Positions 25,568 to 27,404 of a stretch of DNA of 27,404 nucleotides are shown here, piece by piece. This DNA is from a virus. Under the pieces are notes generated by a model, which was not told the DNA's origin, searched no databases, and saw only the letters and a list, made by a program, of their open reading frames with translations. The DNA lies in the IMG/VR virus record IMGVR_UViG_3300033149_006648, positions 5,436 to 32,839 of that record. The stretch is one strand, 5' to 3'. The position numbers were made by a program, and so were the translations under genes. Position 1 is the first letter of the stretch. Every line of letters starts with the position of its first letter.

Positions 25568-25726
25568 CTACCTGTTGCTGTTGATCGCCCGGGCCTGGGC
25601 ATTGGCTTTGGCCTTGCTCGCATGTCCCCCGCCATCACGCGGATTTCCTTTGCTCGTTTTGGCTATCCGCCCTCCCCGCTCCACAACCCGATACTTATTA
25701 CCTCGTTTTTCTACGTGTACAGGCAT
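25568..25726 (-). CDS. Small basic phage protein before small terminase (52 aa)
   Basis: A 52-codon gene starting at ATG 25726, whose first base is the last base of the preceding stop (TAATG), with GGAGGG 7 bases upstream. The product begins MPVHVEKRGNKYRVVE and ends HASKAKANAQARAINSNR. Short phage proteins with an H-[IV]-x-KRG-x-[KE] start and a C-terminal KAKAxAQxRAI helix are common beside terminase genes in phages and prophages; their function is not known. The small terminase begins 9 bases after its stop. The combination of coupling, strong ribosome site and recognised pattern makes it a real gene despite its length. Confidence 0.82.
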   Translation of the reverse strand: MPVHVEKRGNKYRVVERGGRIAKTSKGNPRDGGGHASKAKANAQARAINSNR

Positions 25727-25968
25727 TAGTACACCCTCCATTTTGTAATACTATCTATCTCCCGGGCTGTCGCTTTACGGATCATCAGCCCTGAATGAAA
25801 GTAGTGAATCATCCCATCCCCGTGTCGTGGTTTAACTACTTCCGCCCGTATCCACTTCCCTTTGTGTTCTATCCAAATCTCGGCCACGGCCCACCCCTCC
25901 CGGCTATACCGACTGGCCTCCTCCCAGTCTCTATATTCTTGCAGCTCGGGCGGTCTGGTTTTTGTCAC
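25726..25968 (-). CDS. Hypothetical protein, 80 aa, GTG start
   Basis: I place the start at GTG 25968, which overlaps the previous stop by 4 bases (GTGA) and has GGGG 7 bases upstream; the in-frame TTG at 25986 lies inside the upstream gene and has no site. The product (VTKTRPPELQEYRDWEE...) has a central beta pattern AVAEIWIEHKGKWIRAEVVKPRHGDG followed by HYFHSGLMIRKATAREIDSITKW. I do not recognise the family. The short beta-rich core with Trp/Arg suggests an SH3-like or small nucleic-acid-binding fold, but that is only an impression. It is the middle of three coupled small genes before terminase. Confidence 0.7.
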   Translation of the reverse strand: MTKTRPPELQEYRDWEEASRYSREGWAVAEIWIEHKGKWIRAEVVKPRHGDGMIHYFHSGLMIRKATAREIDSITKWRVY

Positions 25969-26126
25969 ATCAGTACCCCGGGACAAAACCGAAGTACGAT
26001 CATCTCGAACAACGTTACTCTACGCTCCCGACACATCAACACCGAGAGCCGCCGCAGAAATCTCTTGGACCTCTTGGCCGGAGTATTACCGTTACGCTTC
26101 TTCTTCCACGGGACTTTATGTTTCAT
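25965..26126 (-). CDS. Small very basic protein, 53 aa
   Basis: A 53-codon gene starting at ATG 26126 with an excellent GGGAGGGG ribosome site 3 to 4 bases upstream. The product begins MKHKVPWKKKRNGNTPAKRSKRFLRRL, about one third Lys/Arg, and ends in a hydrophobic stretch RVTLFEMIVLRFCPGVLM. Its stop overlaps the next start by 4 bases. Such basic peptides often bind nucleic acid, but no motif was recognised. It opens the packaging operon after a 288-base non-coding region, so it is likely the first gene of the transcript or a start region for translation. Confidence 0.62.
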   Translation of the reverse strand: MKHKVPWKKKRNGNTPAKRSKRFLRRLSVLMCRERRVTLFEMIVLRFCPGVLM

Positions 26127-26414
26127 TCACCCCTCCCTATTACATTTTATATGTTGTTTATATACCCCTCAGCGCACCTTCGACGCTCAAAATATAACGG
26201 GTGTTTGCGGCACACCCGGGGCCGCCGGTTCTCCGCCTACCAGAAGGACATCAATGGAGACACCCCTGGGGCCGCCTTCGCAACCCTGGATGTTGGGATA
26301 TCCCCGCCTACGTAGGTGGCCTCGGCCCGTCGACCTTGGCCCTTTATCAATCACCCGACAATTTGCACATGAAGACGCTTTGCGACTCCAGAGGTGTGTC
26401 GGGTATGTTCTTCG
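26127..26414 (-). other. Non-coding, GC-rich, hairpin-containing intergenic region
   Basis: Between the lipoprotein stop and the 53-aa gene no well-supported gene was found. It holds an 8-bp stem ACCCGACA/TGTCGGGT (26353-26360 with 26397-26404), a near-repeat of ACACCC-GGGGCCGCC at 26212-26226 and 26260-26276, a terminator-like hairpin at 26189-26218, and an AT-rich stretch (26140-26170) just before the next ribosome site. The lipoprotein frame stays open for 75 codons after its TAG stop, up to TGA at 26187; this is listed as a weak readthrough possibility only. Confidence 0.55.
26189..26218 (-). terminator. Probable rho-independent terminator upstream of the packaging operon
   Basis: On the minus strand CGGGTGT and ACACCCG form a perfect 7-bp stem with loop GCCGCAA, followed by TTATATTTT, a T-rich but interrupted tail. 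It would separate lipoprotein transcripts from the packaging genes. Confidence 0.6.
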
Positions 26415-26807
26415 CTACCATCCCCGAAACTCCGGATGCAAAACCCTGGGGTCCGTAATACGATTCCCCCAAGGATCCCTCGGGACCTCTCGCTCCCTGT
26501 ACTGTTTCGCCACTATGTACATGGCTAGCTGAAACTCGGAAGGCATGGAATTCCCAGTCACTTCATAGCCCACCAACGACCAACCCCGGAAATAGTCATA
26601 AGCCAGAAATACATGCAATTTTTGTACACCCAAATCCCAGACCATAGTCATAGCTACACCGGGATATATTTCAGGTTTCCCGTACACCTTCCATAAAATT
26701 CCAATCTCCTCCGGCAACGGGGGTCCTGTGTATGCCTTCTCCTCGGGCAGATTCACACAGCTCACCATGAACATTATGAGCAGAATCAGCCAGATTTTTT
26801 TGACCAC
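26415..26807 (-). CDS. Predicted lipoprotein
   Basis: The start chosen is GTG 26807; a TTG 12 bases earlier lies at the edge of the terminator T-run and lacks a site. The 130-residue product has a short Lys-Lys N-terminus, a hydrophobic core (IWLILLIMFM) and a lipobox MVSC, so it should be cut before the Cys and lipid-anchored. The mature part begins VNLPEEKAYTGPPLPEE and contains a small beta-like domain with WKVYGKPEIYPG and VQKLHVFLAYDYFRGWSLVGYE. It is longer and less Pro-rich than typical outer-membrane spanins. A surface role such as superinfection exclusion is possible but only a guess. Confidence 0.75.
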   Translation of the reverse strand: MVKKIWLILLIMFMVSCVNLPEEKAYTGPPLPEEIGILWKVYGKPEIYPGVAMTMVWDLGVQKLHVFLAYDYFRGWSLVGYEVTGNSMPSEFQLAMYIVAKQYREREVPRDPWGNRITDPRVLHPEFRGW

Positions 26808-26820
26808 AATATGCCCCAAT

Positions 26821-26848
26821 AAAAAAGACCCGATCCTGAGACCGGGCC
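26821..26848 (-). terminator. Rho-independent terminator before the lipoprotein gene
   Basis: On the minus strand an 8-bp stem with two G-U pairs (GGCCCGGT with ATCGGGTC) and a 6-base loop is followed by six T. It ends 14 bases before the lipoprotein start, so it either ends the upstream transcript or attenuates the lipoprotein. Confidence 0.82.
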
Positions 26849-26890
26849 CGTATTTGTGCTGCCCAAGGAGGGAAAAGCAGCACTATCTCC
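26821..26890 (-). ncRNA. Candidate small structured RNA with a C-rich loop
   Basis: On the minus strand, about 70 bases from GGAGATAG to the T-run form two hairpins: GTGCTGC with GCAGCAC (7 bp, perfect; 26883-26877 with 26862-26856) enclosing a 14-base loop TTTTCCCTCCTTGG, then the terminator. The loop is complementary to GGAGGG-type ribosome sites, which this phage uses at 26126 and 27371. Just upstream lies GTATATAGGAGA, somewhat like a T7-type promoter end. It could also be an attenuator leader of the lipoprotein. Confidence 0.4.
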
Positions 26891-26963
26891 TATATACTAT
26901 TGACGCGCTGAGCAGTTTTTCTGACGCATTGACAAAAAAAATTCAACTTTTTTCTCATAATCA

Positions 26964-27371
26964 TTAAGCGGACCTACGTGTCCGCTTTCTTTTTAACACA
27001 TTAAATTTTTTCCTTACCCTACTTTGCCGACTCTGAAGCCGGTTCATCAATTTCCGCGTTTTCTCCCAGTGCCGCCACTCCCGGTGGTATAGCGCATCCA
27101 TTGCTTTATCCGCAATCCTGTAATATGTACCTAAATCATATCTACCGCGCCGTAGTAATTCGTCGGCTGACGCCGCTACACATCGACCTGTATTCCCCTT
27201 AACTCTCGCATCCAGGCCCCCGAGAAATTCACATATTTTTAACCATGCCTCCTGCTGTAGATCTTCTTGAATTACCCAATTTTTCGTAAAAGCCTGACTC
27301 ATCTTAATAATAAATTGTTGCAAATCTGGATTTATACAGATCTCCCACCAGGCCGGTTTCTGTACCACCAA
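26964..27371 (-). CDS. Small protein with sigma-70 region 2-like segment
   Basis: A 135-residue protein. Residues 16-50 (DLQQFIIKMSQAFTKNWVIQEDLQQEAWLKICEF) follow the pattern of sigma-70 region 2.1-2.2, with the E-DLQQEAWLKI core like the DLxQExxLxx of ECF-type sigma factors. The rest is helical and ends in a very basic tail (RVRKKFNVLKRKRTRRS). No region 4 helix-turn-helix was seen, so it may be a truncated sigma-like or RNA-polymerase-binding regulator. I use TTG 27371, about 7 bases after GGAGG; GTG 27368 is an equally possible start. The family link is a pattern match and is not certain. Confidence 0.6.
   Translation of the reverse strand: MVVQKPAWWEICINPDLQQFIIKMSQAFTKNWVIQEDLQQEAWLKICEFLGGLDARVKGNTGRCVAASADELLRRGRYDLGTYYRIADKAMDALYHREWRHWEKTRKLMNRLQSRQSRVRKKFNVLKRKRTRRSA
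26966..26994 (+). terminator. Rho-independent terminator read on the plus strand
   Basis: AAGCGGAC and GTCCGCTT form a perfect 8-bp stem with a 6-base loop, followed on the plus strand by TCTTTTT. It overlaps the last codons of the sigma-like gene. On the minus strand no T-run follows, so it works best against plus-strand (antisense) transcripts. Confidence 0.6.
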
Positions 27372-27404
27372 TAATTCCCCTCCCAGTCAACTATTCACTT
27401 TATT

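Noticed and set aside
26187-26354. 55-codon GTG-started minus-strand frame after the lipoprotein
   Set aside because: No convincing ribosome site, and its 3' end forms the terminator; kept only as a weak readthrough idea.
25795-26532. 245-codon plus-strand open frame across the small genes and the non-coding gap
   Set aside because: Low-complexity composition, no family pattern and overlap with three supported minus-strand genes; open by GC-rich chance.
26671-26883. 70-codon minus-strand frame through the terminator and lipoprotein start
   Set aside because: It would have to be translated through a strong terminator hairpin and overlaps the lipoprotein signal sequence in another frame.
26900-26961. 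Plus-strand sigma-70 promoter with TTGACA at 26929
   Set aside because: The only -10-like element (CATAAT at 26956) gives a spacer of 21 bases, too long for a usual promoter.
1-27404. Reassigned amber codon (alternative genetic code)
   Set aside because: Long genes including the 2913-codon one have no in-frame TAG, while TAG ends the endolysin and several small genes at sensible places.
1-27404. tRNA genes and CRISPR arrays
   Set aside because: No cloverleaf-like sequence and no regularly spaced repeat-spacer pattern were seen on either strand.

Overview
The window is the late (morphogenesis and lysis) region of a tailed bacteriophage with a short, podovirus-type tail. Every convincing protein gene lies on the minus strand, so the functional order runs from the right end to the left. 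No host chromosomal gene, tRNA, rRNA, integrase or CRISPR array was seen. The head module (HK97-fold capsid protein, Bbp16-like cement protein, Bbp19-like protein, scaffold, T7-type portal) resembles the Bordetella phage BPP-1 group. The nozzle and internal virion genes follow the general T7/BPP-1 plan. A predicted lipoprotein with an N-terminal lipobox suggests a Gram-negative-type host; the host itself cannot be named.

Layout in direction of transcription: a small protein resembling sigma-70 region 2 (27371-26964); a compact intergenic segment with a possible small structured RNA and terminator; a lipoprotein (26807-26415); a 288-bp non-coding segment with hairpins; three short overlapping genes (26126-25568); small terminase; a large terminase divided into separate ATPase and nuclease genes; portal; Bbp19-like protein; scaffold; a 55-residue gene; capsid; cement protein. 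A strong intrinsic terminator follows the cement gene, as T7 places a terminator after its capsid gene. Then come a small protein, the gp11-like adaptor, the nozzle, two helical internal virion proteins, a 2913-residue polyvalent protein, the tail fibre, a small coiled-coil protein, a holin-like membrane protein, a second terminator, an amidase endolysin and a truncated calcineurin-like metallophosphoesterase that runs off the left edge.

The most interesting object is the 2913-residue protein (13171-4430). In the slot of an ejected internal virion protein it combines a zincin-type HEFFH motif, a ParB-like domain, an ART-PolyVal-type ADP-ribosyltransferase domain, a second ParB-like domain, a long charged coiled coil, a polyvalent-protein C-terminal module and membrane-like helices. 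A recurring Leu-Phe-His tripeptide lies at the borders of the central modules and may mark processing sites. Such proteins are thought to enter the host with the phage DNA and act early in infection; that role here is inference.

Four real genes are shorter than 60 codons or cut by the window edge (metallophosphoesterase, 55-aa, 52-aa and 53-aa genes). They are supported by strong ribosome binding sites and stop/start overlaps, or by clear motifs.
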